This document shows positions 1 to 9,246 of a stretch of DNA of 64,000 nucleotides, piece by piece (within the stretch, counting starts at the first letter, position 1; every line of letters starts with the position of its first letter). The translations under genes were made by a program, and so were the position numbers. Below the pieces are notes generated by a model that searched no databases, was not told the origin of the DNA, and was given only the letters and a program-made list of their open reading frames with translations. Source of the stretch: Closterium sp. NIES-65 (Eukaryota > Streptophyta > Zygnematophyceae > Desmidiales > Closteriaceae); contig CANXME010000532.1 of assembly GCA_948144175.1 (NCBI GenBank), positions 2,913,001-2,977,000 of the forward strand, read 5' to 3'.

Positions 1-445
1 ATTTAGAAGGTGGGAGAGTGTAAGGATTTACAAATCCTTACTGAGGCACTCGTTAGCGAAGCCATCCCGAGGGTCACGCGACGAACCTGTCCTTCCTATT
101 TCGTCGCACTGAACCACTCCCGAGTTGGCCTCCGCTCCAATCGCAACCATCACCGAGCCATCCTCGCCCAACCTCTCCGCCTAGCTAGGACCCCCTATTT
201 AGTCGTGCCTTTCTCATTGTATCGTCATTCAGTAATTCAGTAATCAGTCATTCTCGTTATTCGTTTTACTGCGCACTCTGCAAGTTCATTCATAACAGTT
301 ACGGTTGACATATATATTGGCATAAGAATACGACATTGAACCCGCGGGTTTCGGAGGGTTTTTTGGCCTGGTCAGCCGGGAATTTCCGGGGGCCCGGAGG
401 GATTCCGCGGGTTTTTCGTTTTGCCTCGATTCCCTTTGCGCCAGG
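1..445. other. Left-edge intergenic segment, no gene recognised
   Basis: No family is recognisable in any frame. Bases 22-39 form a small hairpin (AAGGATTT, 3-nt loop, AAATCCTT). The short open frame at 10-243 has no recognisable motif. This may be the tail of an upstream gene or plain spacer. Confidence 0.4.
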
Positions 446-495
446 GCGGGCGGGGCGGCATGTGATGACGTCACCCGTGTGTATATAATAGGGAA
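446..495 (+). promoter_or_regulatory. Putative core promoter: GC box, TGACGTCA site, TATA box
   Basis: A GC-box-like run (about 446-458) is followed by a perfect TGACGTCA (466-473, bZIP/CRE-type site) and by TATATAATA (482-490). The spacing fits a class II promoter starting near 510-520. Nearest gene downstream is Z1, whose first usable ATG is at 976/979, so a 5' leader of about 450 nt, perhaps with an intron, would be needed. Assignment to Z1 is inference. Confidence 0.45.
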
Positions 496-975
496 TTCTC
501 GTCCCAGCTTTTGCTGGCAAGAGGGGTGCGAATTTCGAAAATTGCGCGATTTGCCACGGCCGTTCGCCTCGAACAGACAGAAACGGTCCCGTTTCTTTCC
601 CATCAGCGTTCTTATCGTTTCCCGCTAGAGTGCGAGGGGGAGGGGGAGAATATATGTTAGAGAGGAGGGGCATATCGGGAGAGTGCGGGGTCATGTTTGA
701 TGCACGGCGCGGTGCGTGGTCGCACGAGCGGGAATCTTGGGGAGCCTAAACAATCGAACGAGCGGGATTCTAGTGCAGAGCGGCGTAGCGGAGGCGATTA
801 AACCGCGCCAGTGTGATAGTAACACGCTTTTTATGCGGGAAAATATTTTCACAGTGTAGTTGACTGGTGATCGACTCGCAAGTCACCTCGGGAAATAGCA
901 AATCACGTCTAGTAGGGTGCTAGGCTGCTTGCGAGAGGGCGGGAATTACTCCCACGTGGAACGGACGGCAGATTC

Positions 976-1916
976 GTGATGGACTCGCGGCGGGATGCAA
1001 GCGAAATTCCAACGGGCATCGGCGCGGCTGTCGTACCACGCGATTCCCTTCCAACGGGCATCAGCGTGATTCTCGGACTTGAGAATTCGCGGAACGCCCC
1101 CCCGCCTCTGCGACGCTACGCGCGGCGGTTCTCGCCTCGCCTGGCGCAGCGGAATCGCGCGGAGCTTCCGCCTGTTCCTGCGCAGAGGCGGAATGCGAGG
1201 GGGGTTGTGCCGGTTTGGCCCGTCCTGCACGGTCCGCCCGTTCCGCCTGTTCCCGCGCGGGGGGATGGCGCGGAGGCTGCGGTTGAAGGCGCGCGGGCGG
1301 AAGAGGTTCCGCGGGTTGGGGGAGCAGCAGGGGAAGCTGGGCAGGGGGGAGGGGAAGAGGGGAGGGATACGGTGGAAACAGGGGGATGCCGCGGGGGAGG
1401 TGGCAGGAGGGGGTTATGGGGTGGTGGGAGGGTGGGAGGAGTGCTGGCGGGTGATGGTGGTGGGATGGGGGAGGGTCGAATGGGAATTGGGGAAGAGGTG
1501 CGGGAGGGGGGAGAGGTGGGGGAAGATGGGGATGGGGATGAGGGCAATGTGGAGTGGGTAGGAGAGGACGAGGAGGGTGTTTGGGAAGTGACAGTGGGGG
1601 AGAGCAGAGATTTTGATGGTAAAGTGTGTGATATTAATGAGTTCCTCTGTAAAAGTGGGGAGGAGAGGGAAAAACGTACACGGCCGACAAGGGAGGTGGA
1701 GGGTCAGGAGGGAGAGAGGGGGGCAGGTAAGGTGAAGAAGAGGAAGCCAAAGGGGAAGGGGAAGGAGAGTGGGGAGGGAAGGAGAAGGAGAAAGGGGAGA
1801 GGAAGGGGAAGAAGGAGAGGGGGAGGGTTGGGCATGACTACACGTGTAAGGAGTGTGGAAAGGCGTTTCCTCTGTCAGCAAGGTTATGGAATCACATGGC
1901 TACCCACTCAAAGAAG
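976..1916 (+). CDS. Z1 exon 1: acidic N-terminus and first C2H2 finger
   Basis: ATGs at 976 and 979 open a frame with a box shared with Z2 (ARRFSP..AQRN.AELPPVP), then a Gly/Glu-rich stretch with VEWVGEDEE, also present in Z3, and DINEF, matched by DINEL in Z2. The finger (CKECGKAF ... NHMATHSKK, about 1833-1916) is in a different frame from the N-terminus. The likely end is unusual: AAGAAG is followed by GCGTGT, whereas the paralogs have GT, so a GC donor or a decayed site is possible. Confidence 0.5.
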
Positions 1917-4900
1917 GCGTGTGTGCTTCCCTCCCTCACTCCATCACTCACTCACTCACTCACTCACTCGCACACTCACTCACTCTCTCCCTTCAACTCA
2001 CACTTTCCCACTCGTTTAATTCTCGTTCAGTCCCCTCCATCCCTTCTTGCCTCGTCCTTAGCAGTTCGTCTGTCCACATGCCAATTCCCAAGGAAGCAGC
2101 ATCCGAGGAAGCAGCAGTGCGGTCGAATAGGTGCGAGCTGTTTCTCTACAATTCCTTTTTCCGTCCCTTCAATGCCCCGTCCACTGCAGTTCGTCTGTCC
2201 ACATGCCAACTGCCAAAAGGCTTTCGCATTCAAGTACAAGTTGAAGGATCATCTTCTCCTTCACAACTCCAATGCCCCCCAGGTGAGCTTCTCTCACTCC
2301 TTCTCTCCTTCCAAATCCCATTCCTCCCTCTTCCCCCCCCTCTCCCCCCTTCCTCTCCCCCCTCTGTCCCCTTCCTCTCCCCCCTCTCCCCCCTTCCTCT
2401 CCCCCCTCTGTCCCCTTCCTCTCCCCCCTCTCCCCTCTTCCCCTGCCCCCTTCTCCGTTTCCACAAGTTGACAACCCCAGCATCTTCCCCAATGCCCCCC
2501 AAGTAAGCTGCCCTCGTTCTCTCCCCCTCTTTTTTTTTTTTTTCCTTTTTCCTCTTCCTCTCCTCTGGCTCCCTCATAATCCTTGTCCACTTCCCCGTCC
2601 CCTTCAAAAATTGTGGCTCCCTTTTGTTTTCCTTCGCTCCCTCATAATCCTTTCCTTTTTCCTTTCCCAGCATTTTCCTTTTTCCTCTTCCTCTCCTCTC
2701 GCTCCCTTATAATCCTTGTCCACTTCCCCGTCCCCTTCAAGAATTGCGGCTTGTATGTGCCCTCCCTGTTAGCTATCCCCGGCCGCACCCCCCCCGCAAT
2801 CACCAGCACCCATGCCCTATCCCCACTGCCCGTGGACATTCAGTCGTCGAGGCAACATGGTGCGGCATGCAAAGATGCTGCATTGGGGCTTTATCAAGGT
2901 GTCTTGTGTTTCCTCTCCCTGTTTTCTATCCCCACCCCCCACCTCCCACCACCAAACCACCAGCACCCATGCCCTCATCCCCTCTGCTCTTGGACATTCA
3001 GTCGTCGAGGCAACATGGTGCGGCATGCAAAGATGCTGCATTGTGAGGAGTGTGGGATTGCGTTTTCTCAAAAGCCAAAGTTCAAGAAACACATGGCCAC
3101 CCACTCAAAGCAGGTGTGTTTCCCTCACTCTCTCACTCACTCACTCGCTCCCTCATTCACCCTCTCACTCTCTCTCTCCCGCACTCACTCTCTCACTCTC
3201 TCACTCTCCCACTCTCCCACTCACTCACTCATTAAATCTCTCGCTCTCTCGACCACTCACTCACTTTGCTCGCTCATTTGCTCACACACTCATTCATCCT
3301 CTCCCTTTCTCACACACCCTCTGGGCGCCTTGTCTGTGATCCTGGCTCGACATGTTTTCCTGTCTGTCTTACCCTCGTCCCCTCGTCCGCATGTTCCCTC
3401 ATTGCCTCATCGCTTCCACTGCATCAGTTGGTGTGTCCGTCCGCATGAAAATGGGTCAAAGAATAGGCGCAAATGTTCTTGCTTCCTTCCCTCGTCCACT
3501 GCAGTTCGTGTGTCCTCATGAAAATTGCCCAAAGGCATTCGCACTCAACTGCTGGTTGACGAGGCACCTTCTAGTGCACAACCCTAATGCCCCCCGGGTA
3601 AGTTTTCCTCTCTCATTCTCTCCTCCTCGCTCCCCACCTCCCTCTCCATTCCCCTTTTCTCCTTGCGGCTCCCCCCTGCCCCCGTTCCTCTTCTCCCTAT
3701 TTCCTTTCCTCGTCCCCCTGTTCCCTTTCCTCTCCCTTTTCCTCCTCTCTCGCTCCTCCTCTTTCTCTCCTCTCACTCCCTCCTTGTCCTCGTCCCCTTC
3801 CACCATCCCTCCCTGTCCATATTGCATCTTCCCATCCCATCCCCTTTGCTTTCTTCACCCGTCCTCCCTCTCTCGCCTCTCCTACGATGTCGTCAACTTC
3901 TCTTGAGCTCTGCTTCTGCTTCTATCAAGGAGACATGGAGTTTACTGCCGTCAGCAGTCCCATTGGCCTGATTGCAAGGAAGCAGCTTCGAGGTGACTCT
4001 TAAGCGACTGAAAAACTGTCGTCAGCAGTCTGATTGGTCTAATTGCAAGGATGCCACGATGCGGTCTAATTGGTGCTGTTCAATTCTCCGCTACCTGTTC
4101 TCTTCCCCACCCCCACTCTCTCCGGTATTCACCAGCACCCGTGTCCTCATCCCCATTGCTTTTGAGGCGCCTCAAAAGCACCCATGCCCTCATCCCCATT
4201 GCTCTCGGACCTTCAAGCGTCGAGACCACATGATGCATCATGCAAGGAAGCAGCATGCAAGGGTGCTGCATTGTGCCTTATTCAGGGCGTCTTGAGTTTC
4301 CTCTCCCTGTTTTCTCTTCCCACCCCCCACCCCCCCCCCCCCCTTTAATCACCAGCACCCATGCCCTCATCCCCTCTGCTCTCGGACCTTCAAGCGTCGA
4401 GACCACATGTTGCATCATGCAAGGAAGCAGCATTGCGGAGAGGGGGGAAGAGGGGAGAAGCTGCAGCGTGCAAGGAAGCAGCGTTGTCAGGAGGGGGGGA
4501 ATGGGGGCATGGCACGGCTTGTAGGTACGCAGCATTGCACGGAAAGGGGGAGTGGAGGGAGGGTGATTGGTGTGTCTGGTGGGGTGGTGGGGAGCGGGGG
4601 TTGGGTAAAGAGTGTGCATGAGGGGAAGAAGGGGAAAAGGGCGGATGGGGGAGAGGTGGGGAGGCATGGAGACGAGAAGGAGGGTGATTTTTTCAGTAAG
4701 GGAGAGGGAAGGAGGGAGGAGGAGGAGAAGGGCAAAGAGGCGAGGGGGGAAGAGAGGGAAGGAGAGGGAAGGAAGGGGGAGGAGAGGGAAGAAGAGGGGA
4801 GGAGGGGGGAGGAGAGGAAGGAGGAGGCGAGGAGGGAGGAAGAGGCGAGGAGGGAGGAAGAGAGGGAAGAGGGAACGAGGGGGGATGAGAGGGGCGAACA

Positions 4901-6940
4901 GGGAAAGAGGGAGGAGGAGAGGAACGAGGAGGCTTTTAGGCAGGAAGGGGGGCGTGAAGGTGAGGAGAGAACGAGTGCAGTGAGGGGCAAAGAGGGAAGG
5001 AGCGGGGAGGAGAGGGACGAAGAGGGAATGGGAGGGAAGGAGAGAGATGAAGGAGGAAGGGGAGGGGAGGAGAGGGATGAAGGAGGAAGGGGAGGGGAGG
5101 AAAGAGATGAAGGAGGAAGGGGAGGGGAGGAAAGAGATGAAGGAGGAAGGGGAGGGGAGGAAAGAGATGAAGGAGGAAGGGGAGGGGAGGAAAGAGATGA
5201 AGGAGGAAGGGGAGGGGAGGAGAGGGACGAAGAGGAGGATCCCCTACCCTTTCTTCAAAGGTGTGGCCATGTGGAGAGCAGCGTGGGAAGGGCAGTGACA
5301 CAGCTTCAAGAAGGTTTTGGCACGGCTGGGGGAGGGACGGGGGAGGAGGGAGCAGATGCTACGAGGGATGAAGAGGAAAGGAGAGGGGACGAGAGGAATG
5401 AAGAGCAGGAATTAGTACCTCATCGGCTCCCTTCTAAGGGGGAGGGAAATGATTGTGGAGGGCGGTGGGGAGAGGAAGGGGCACCCCAATTCCAATTCCT
5501 TCCTCCCAGGGGGGAGGTCCGCATGGGGGAGGCAGTGATGCTGCCGTCTCAAGGGGAGGGAAGCGCGGCTGGAGGAGGAAGAGCGGAGGGAGAGGCTGGG
5601 GCCGAGAGTGGAGAGGAGAGGTGGCAGCCTGGGGGGGAGCGGGGAGGAGTGCGCGTGGAGGATGGAAGGGGGAGGGGGGAGCTTCTGGGGATGGTGGGGG
5701 AGGGCATAAGTGTGAGGTGAAGGAAGAGGAGGAGGATGGGTGTGACGTGGATGGTCGAGGTGAAGTGGGGAAGGGGAAGGAAGTGAGGGAAAATGGGGCT
5801 GGGTGTGAGTCGGTTCAAAGCATTCGAGAGCGGTGGAGGAGCAACGAGCGTGCAGAGCGTGCAGCAACGAGTGAGGCCCGTAGAAGAGGGTTGCTTCGAA
5901 AGGAAGCAGTGAGGAGAAAGCGAAAGCCTGTTGGAGGAGTCGTTGATGGGGAGAGAGGCATTGGGAGTGGGGGAGCTGGTTACAGGAGAAAGCGAAGGCG
6001 TGTTGGAGAAGTCATTGAGGGGGAGGGCGCTGGTTACAGGAGAGGCTACCTGAAAAATCACCTGAGGCAGCAGAAGAGGTACCTGAGCACGAAGGTGCAT
6101 CATTTTGTGGGGAGGAAGGGGCGGCGATGCAAGCTGAGGAATCACCTGAAGGCAACAGAGAAGAAGCACCTGAGGAGGAAGGATTTTCTCCTGAAGGAGG
6201 AAGAGGTCCATCTGAGCCAGAGGGAGGAACACCTGGACAAACAGAAAGAGCACCTGAGACAGCAGGGGGGCCATATTAGAGAACAGAAGGAGCAGCAAGA
6301 GTTGCACCTGAGACAACAGGAGGAGCATCTGAAGCAACAGAACGAGCATCTGAGGCAGCAGGAGGACCATTTGAGGGAACAAAAGGAGCAGCAAGAGTTA
6401 CACCTGAGGCAGCAGGAGGAGCAACTGAAGGAACAGGACGAGCACCTGAGACAGAAAGAGGCTCAGATAAGAGAACAGAGGGAGCAACAAGAGTTGCACC
6501 TGAGGCAGCAGGAGGAGCACCTGAGGCAGCAAGAGGAGCACCTGAATGACAGGGAAAACCACCTGAAACGAAAAAGGCAGCACCTGGAGCTTCAGGTTAG
6601 GTGCACACGAAGACGGAGGGATCGCCTGAATCGTTGCTCTGTACGTTCTCGGGGTTCGGGAAAGGAGGCGGTGGTGAGTGGTGCAGAGAGAGACATGCAA
6701 ATTCGGAGGGATCGCCTGCGTCGTCGCTCTGTGCGTTCTCGTGGTTCGCGGAGGGAGGTGGTGGTGAGTGGTGCAGAGGGGCGCACTCAGATTCGGAGGG
6801 ATCGCCTGATTCGTCGTTCTGTACATTCTCGTGGCTCGAGAATAGGGGTTGGGATGGGTGATATGGAGGGGGTGGGGTTGGCGGGGGATGGAGGGAGGCG
6901 AGGAGTGGTGAAGGATGAGAGAGAAGAGTGGTTGGGGTGA
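976..6940 (+). CDS. Z1 locus: multi-exon C2H2 zinc-finger / coiled-coil protein
   Basis: Gene-level call; exons are given separately. Order: acidic Gly/Glu-rich N-terminus ending in a C2H2 finger (about 976-1916), 31-residue finger exon (2190-2282), double-finger exon (2964-3113), 31-residue finger exon (3505-3597), long last exon with one finger, charged repeats and coiled coil (4356-6940). Z2 has the same order. Likely a nuclear nucleic-acid-binding protein that self-associates through the coil; no binding specificity can be read. Oddities: the N-terminal frame and the first finger are one frame apart near 1720-1830, and the last exon changes frame near 5690-5715. Both breaks lie in G-rich runs, so Z1 is either a young pseudogene or carries sequence errors. 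Several dead finger exons lie in its introns. Confidence 0.6.
1917..2189 (+). other. Z1 intron 1 with (CTCA)n tract and a dead finger exon
   Basis: Starts with a CTCA-rich microsatellite (about 1930-1990). Near 2059-2130 lies a degenerate copy of the next exon: it opens like the 'FVCPH' exon after a CAG, then loses the reading frame. The functional acceptor is the CAG at 2187-2189. Confidence 0.5.
2190..2282 (+). CDS. Z1 exon 2: single C2H2 finger exon (31 aa)
   Basis: Flanked by CAG (acceptor) and GTGAGC (donor). 93 nt, phase 0, encoding FVCPHANCQKAF...KLKDHLLLHNSNAPQ. Finger pattern C-x4-C-x12-H-x4-H if the second His is the LLLH one. This 31-residue exon type recurs in Z1, Z3 and Z4, and as a longer form in Z2. 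Confidence 0.75.
2283..2963 (+). other. Z1 intron 2 with duplicated pyrimidine blocks and a broken finger exon
   Basis: Holds C/T-rich minisatellites (about 2330-2440) and a duplicated block around 2535-2620 and 2640-2740 (shared 'ataatccttgtccacttcc' phrase). At about 2805-2890 sits a copy of the next exon with one base missing in the 'CCTCATCCCCACTGC' stretch, which throws the finger out of frame. Confidence 0.5.
2964..3113 (+). CDS. Z1 exon 3: two adjacent C2H2 fingers (50 aa)
   Basis: CAG acceptor before 2964 and CAG/GTGTGT at the end; 150 nt, phase 0. It encodes HPCPHPLCSWTF...NMVRHAKMLH directly followed by CEECGIAFSQKPKFKKHMATHSKQ, both with intact C2H2 ligands. In Z2 the equivalent two fingers are kept but separated by about 250 residues of charged linker, so the spacing between them is evolutionarily plastic. 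Confidence 0.75.
3114..3504 (+). other. Z1 intron 3: long CTCA/CTCT tract and a dead finger exon
   Basis: Opens with about 180 nt of CTCA/CTCT repeats right behind the 'MATHSKQ' exon. Around 3385-3475 is a degenerate copy of the 31-aa finger exon (GTGTGTCCGTCCGCATG after a CATCAG). The functional acceptor is CTGCAG at 3499-3504. Confidence 0.5.
3505..3597 (+). CDS. Z1 exon 4: single C2H2 finger exon (31 aa)
   Basis: CTGCAG acceptor and GTAAGT donor; 93 nt, phase 0. Encodes FVCPHENCPKAFALNCWLTRHLLVHNPNAPR. Same exon class as 2190-2282 and as the finger exons of Z3. Confidence 0.75.
3598..4355 (+). other. Z1 intron 4 with an extra finger exon copy and a palindrome seam
   Basis: A C/T-rich intron followed by an extra 'HPCPHPHC' finger copy at 4179-4266 with intact C2H2 ligands (HARKQH end) but no clear donor and a stop about 40 residues later. 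Its acceptor side was rebuilt by a palindromic insertion (4160-4177) between two 24-nt copies of the exon start. Probably a skipped or dead exon. Confidence 0.5.
4160..4177. repeat. Palindrome seam P1 (GGCGCC form)
   Basis: TTTTGAGGCGCCTCAAAA, perfect 18-bp palindrome, between 4136-4159 and 4179-4202, two copies of the same 24-nt finger-exon start (22 of 24 identical). Confidence 0.85.
4356..6940 (+). CDS. Z1 last exon: finger, charged repeats, heptad coiled coil
   Basis: Begins after ACCAG at 4351-4355 with HPCPHPLCSRTF...HMLHHARKQH (C2H2). Then comes Glu/Arg/Gly-rich sequence with six copies of a 30-bp repeat (5041-5220; ERDEGGRGGE). After a frame change near 5690-5715 there is a box conserved with Z2 and Z3 (HHFVGR..RRCKLR, then HLKATEK, about 6095-6165) and about 15 heptads of the EEHLRQQ type (about 6200-6590): a long charged coiled coil. 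The C-terminal end repeats a 'QIRRDRL.RRSV.SRGS' unit three times (about 6610-6850). Stop at 6938-6940. The coil would mediate self- or partner association. Confidence 0.65.
5041..5220 (+). repeat. 30-bp coding minisatellite in Z1, 6 copies
   Basis: Six near-identical 30-bp units, encoding ERDEGGRGGE. Only this paralog has this unit. It lies between the finger and the coiled coil. Confidence 0.85.
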
Positions 6941-7814
6941 ATGATGGAGGGAGTGGAGGGGGGGGGGTGTGGTATAGGGTGGAGGAAGGGAGGGGGATGG
7001 AGAAGGATGCGGAGAGAAGGGAGGAGTGGTGAGTGGAGGGGGAGGAGGTGGTGGTGCGGGTGACTAGACGGGGGGAAGGGAAGGGAAGGAGAAGAGAGGA
7101 GGGAGCATGGTCCCGGGGAAGAAAAGGGAGAGGTTGCAGGATGGCTGGAGGAACTAATTGTCAGGTATTGGAAGATCTTTGTACAGTATAACATCAGGGA
7201 GGGATCAGTGAGGAGATATCCATACATGCAGTCATGATTGGGATTGGAGAAGCCGGGCATCCATAGGAGGAGTTCGTTACTCTATGTTTGTGCTTTGGCA
7301 ATGCACTACAAGGAGTGCTCCCGGTGCACTGCGTGTTAGTTTCTAGACATCTCAGCTCAACGTATCAAAACCCTTTTGTCATCATGGAACGCTCCTAGTG
7401 TATTGCATCTTGTACAGGAGGTTGTGTGGCCTGATCTGTTATTCTTTGCTTCTTTAGTGCCTGGATAATTTCGCTCTTGAAAATGCTAAATCTTACTATG
7501 AGCTAGTTTAAGTGATGTAGGTACTGTAGCTCGAATTTCATCCTCTCAAAAGGTTCAGACTGTTTGAAAAGAGTTTGTATATGTATCTGTACCAAATGCT
7601 TTTGCGAATGTTTTCTACCCCAGCAATTTCTAACGCGGGGTAGCCAATGTCGCAACTATTATTGGGCGCCAATTTCGTATCACTCGCGTTCCGCCCAGTT
7701 TCTATGCTCAACGCAACGGATACTTCTAGTTGCGCTGCGGGCAGCTTGAACGGGTTAGGTCTTGGATTGGAAGTGCAACGGGACATAAATGTGATTGTCA
7801 GGAGTATAGCGCGT
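6941..7814. other. Z1 downstream / intergenic
   Basis: Purine-rich to about 7150, then mixed composition. No gene seen; the short open frames have no recognisable motif. No clear AATAAA poly(A) signal was found by eye. Confidence 0.4.
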
Positions 7815-8055
7815 AAGCGGATAGAGTATGCGCTGCATTGCGCGGGCCAGGTATAGCGCGCGGTGTGATATTACTTTACTCTTAGTAACGAGGCGCCGTT
7901 TCGGGTGTGATAGAGTATGCGCTGCATTGCGCGGGGCTAGGTATAGCGCGCGCGTGTGATAGTACGAAACCGTTAGTAAGGTGGCGCCACTGCGGGTGTA
8001 ATAAGAATATATAGTACACTGCGGATGTGATAGAGTATATACGCTGCGCCGTTCC
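7815..8055 (+). repeat. About 90-bp tandem repeat upstream of Z2
   Basis: The phrase 'gatagagtatgcgctgcatt', followed by 'gcgcggg', 'aggtatagcgcgcg' and 'gtgtgata', occurs at about 7819-7872 and 7908-7965. A third, partial unit leads to 'gtgatagagtatatacgctg' near 8027-8046. An AT-rich 'ataagaatatatag' (8001-8014) could act as a TATA element for Z2. Confidence 0.6.
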
Positions 8056-8074
8056 GCATCGCCCCGTCAATACC

Positions 8075-8200
8075 GCATTGCTGCGCCGTTCCGCGTTGCT
8101 GCGCCGTTCCGCATTGCTGCGCAGTTCCGCATTGCTGCGCCGTTCCGCGTTGCTGCGCCGTTCCGCGTTGCTGCGCCGTTCCTCATTGCTGCGCCGTTCC
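8075..8200 (+). repeat. 18-bp tandem repeat, 7 copies, in the Z2 upstream region
   Basis: Seven direct copies of a unit like gcgttgctgcgccgttcc, with A/G and C/A variants. The reverse complement of its core (gcgcagcgga) occurs in the N-terminal coding parts of Z1 (about 1145) and Z2 (about 8401). It could be leader DNA or a regulatory array. Confidence 0.75.
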
Positions 8201-8280
8201 GCATCGCCCCGACGGTACCGCCCCACGCCAATCCGCGAGAGTAAGTTTACGTCTGGTAGGGTGATAGCGATACATCGGAA

Positions 8281-9246
8281 ATGGACTTGCGGGACTGCAT
8301 GCGCCTTATAACGGGTACATGCGGGTCACTTGCGCGCGAGAATCCGCGGGACGGCCCGCCGCATTTCCGGTGCTACGCGCGGCGATTCTCGCCTTGTCCG
8401 GCGCAGCGGAATGGCGCGGAGCTTCCGCCCGTTCCGCAAATTCCCGCGCAGCGGCGGGATGTCGCGGCGGCTCTGCCCGTTCCCGCGCAGGGGAGTGACG
8501 CGGAGCTTTCGCCAGAAGCCGCGCAGGCGGAACGGGTTCCGCGGGTTGGGAAAGAAGAGGTTGAGGGTGGGCAGGGGGAAGGGGCAAAGGGGAGGGATGT
8601 GGCGGAAGAAGGGGGAAGCTCGGGGGAGGGGGGAGGTGGGGGCGAGGGTGGGAGTCTATGGGGCGGTGAGACAGGGGGAGCGGTGATGGGGGGAATTGGT
8701 GGTAGAACGGGGGAAGGTCACACATGGGTTTGGAGGTTAGATGGAGGAGGGGGATGGGCGAAAGGGTTACAGGTGGGGGAAAGGCAAGCTGTGGGAACGG
8801 GGGAAGAGGTGCGAGAGGGGGAAGAGGTGCGGGAGGAGGTGCTGGAGGGGGAAAAGGTGCGGGACGGGGAAGAGGTGAATGAAGATGGGGATGGGGAGGA
8901 GTGTGAAGTGGTTTGTGTGGGGGAATGTGGGGGGGGCGAGGGGAAGTGTGAGGGAGGAGAAGATGATGTGACGGAAGTTCCAATCTGGATATTAACAGAG
9001 GACAATAGGTGGCGGGATATTAACGAATTATCTGGTGAAAGTGGGAAGGAGAAAGAAGACTTGACGGGGGAAGGGGGGAGAGTGAGAGATAGGGGGGAAG
9101 AAAAGGTGGACGAGGAGAGGGGGGAGGGGGGGCATGAGAAGCAGCATACTTGCAAGGCATGTGGGAAGGCTTTTGATCGGCGGGCAAGGTTAAAGGAGCA
9201 CGTGGCCTCTCACTCACTCACACGCCCACTCTCCCATCCTAAACAG
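8281..9246 (+). CDS. Z2 exon 1: acidic N-terminus and first C2H2 finger
   Basis: ATG at 8281; 322 codons. Shares ARRFSP..AQRN.AELPPVP with Z1, then Glu/Gly-rich sequence and DINEL. Ends with HTCKACGKAFDRRARLKEHV plus ASH and a tail SLTRPLSHPKQ that is itself coded by the start of a CTCA repeat, then CAG/GTGCGT. So here part of the repeat that is intronic in the paralogs has been kept in the exon. Confidence 0.7.
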
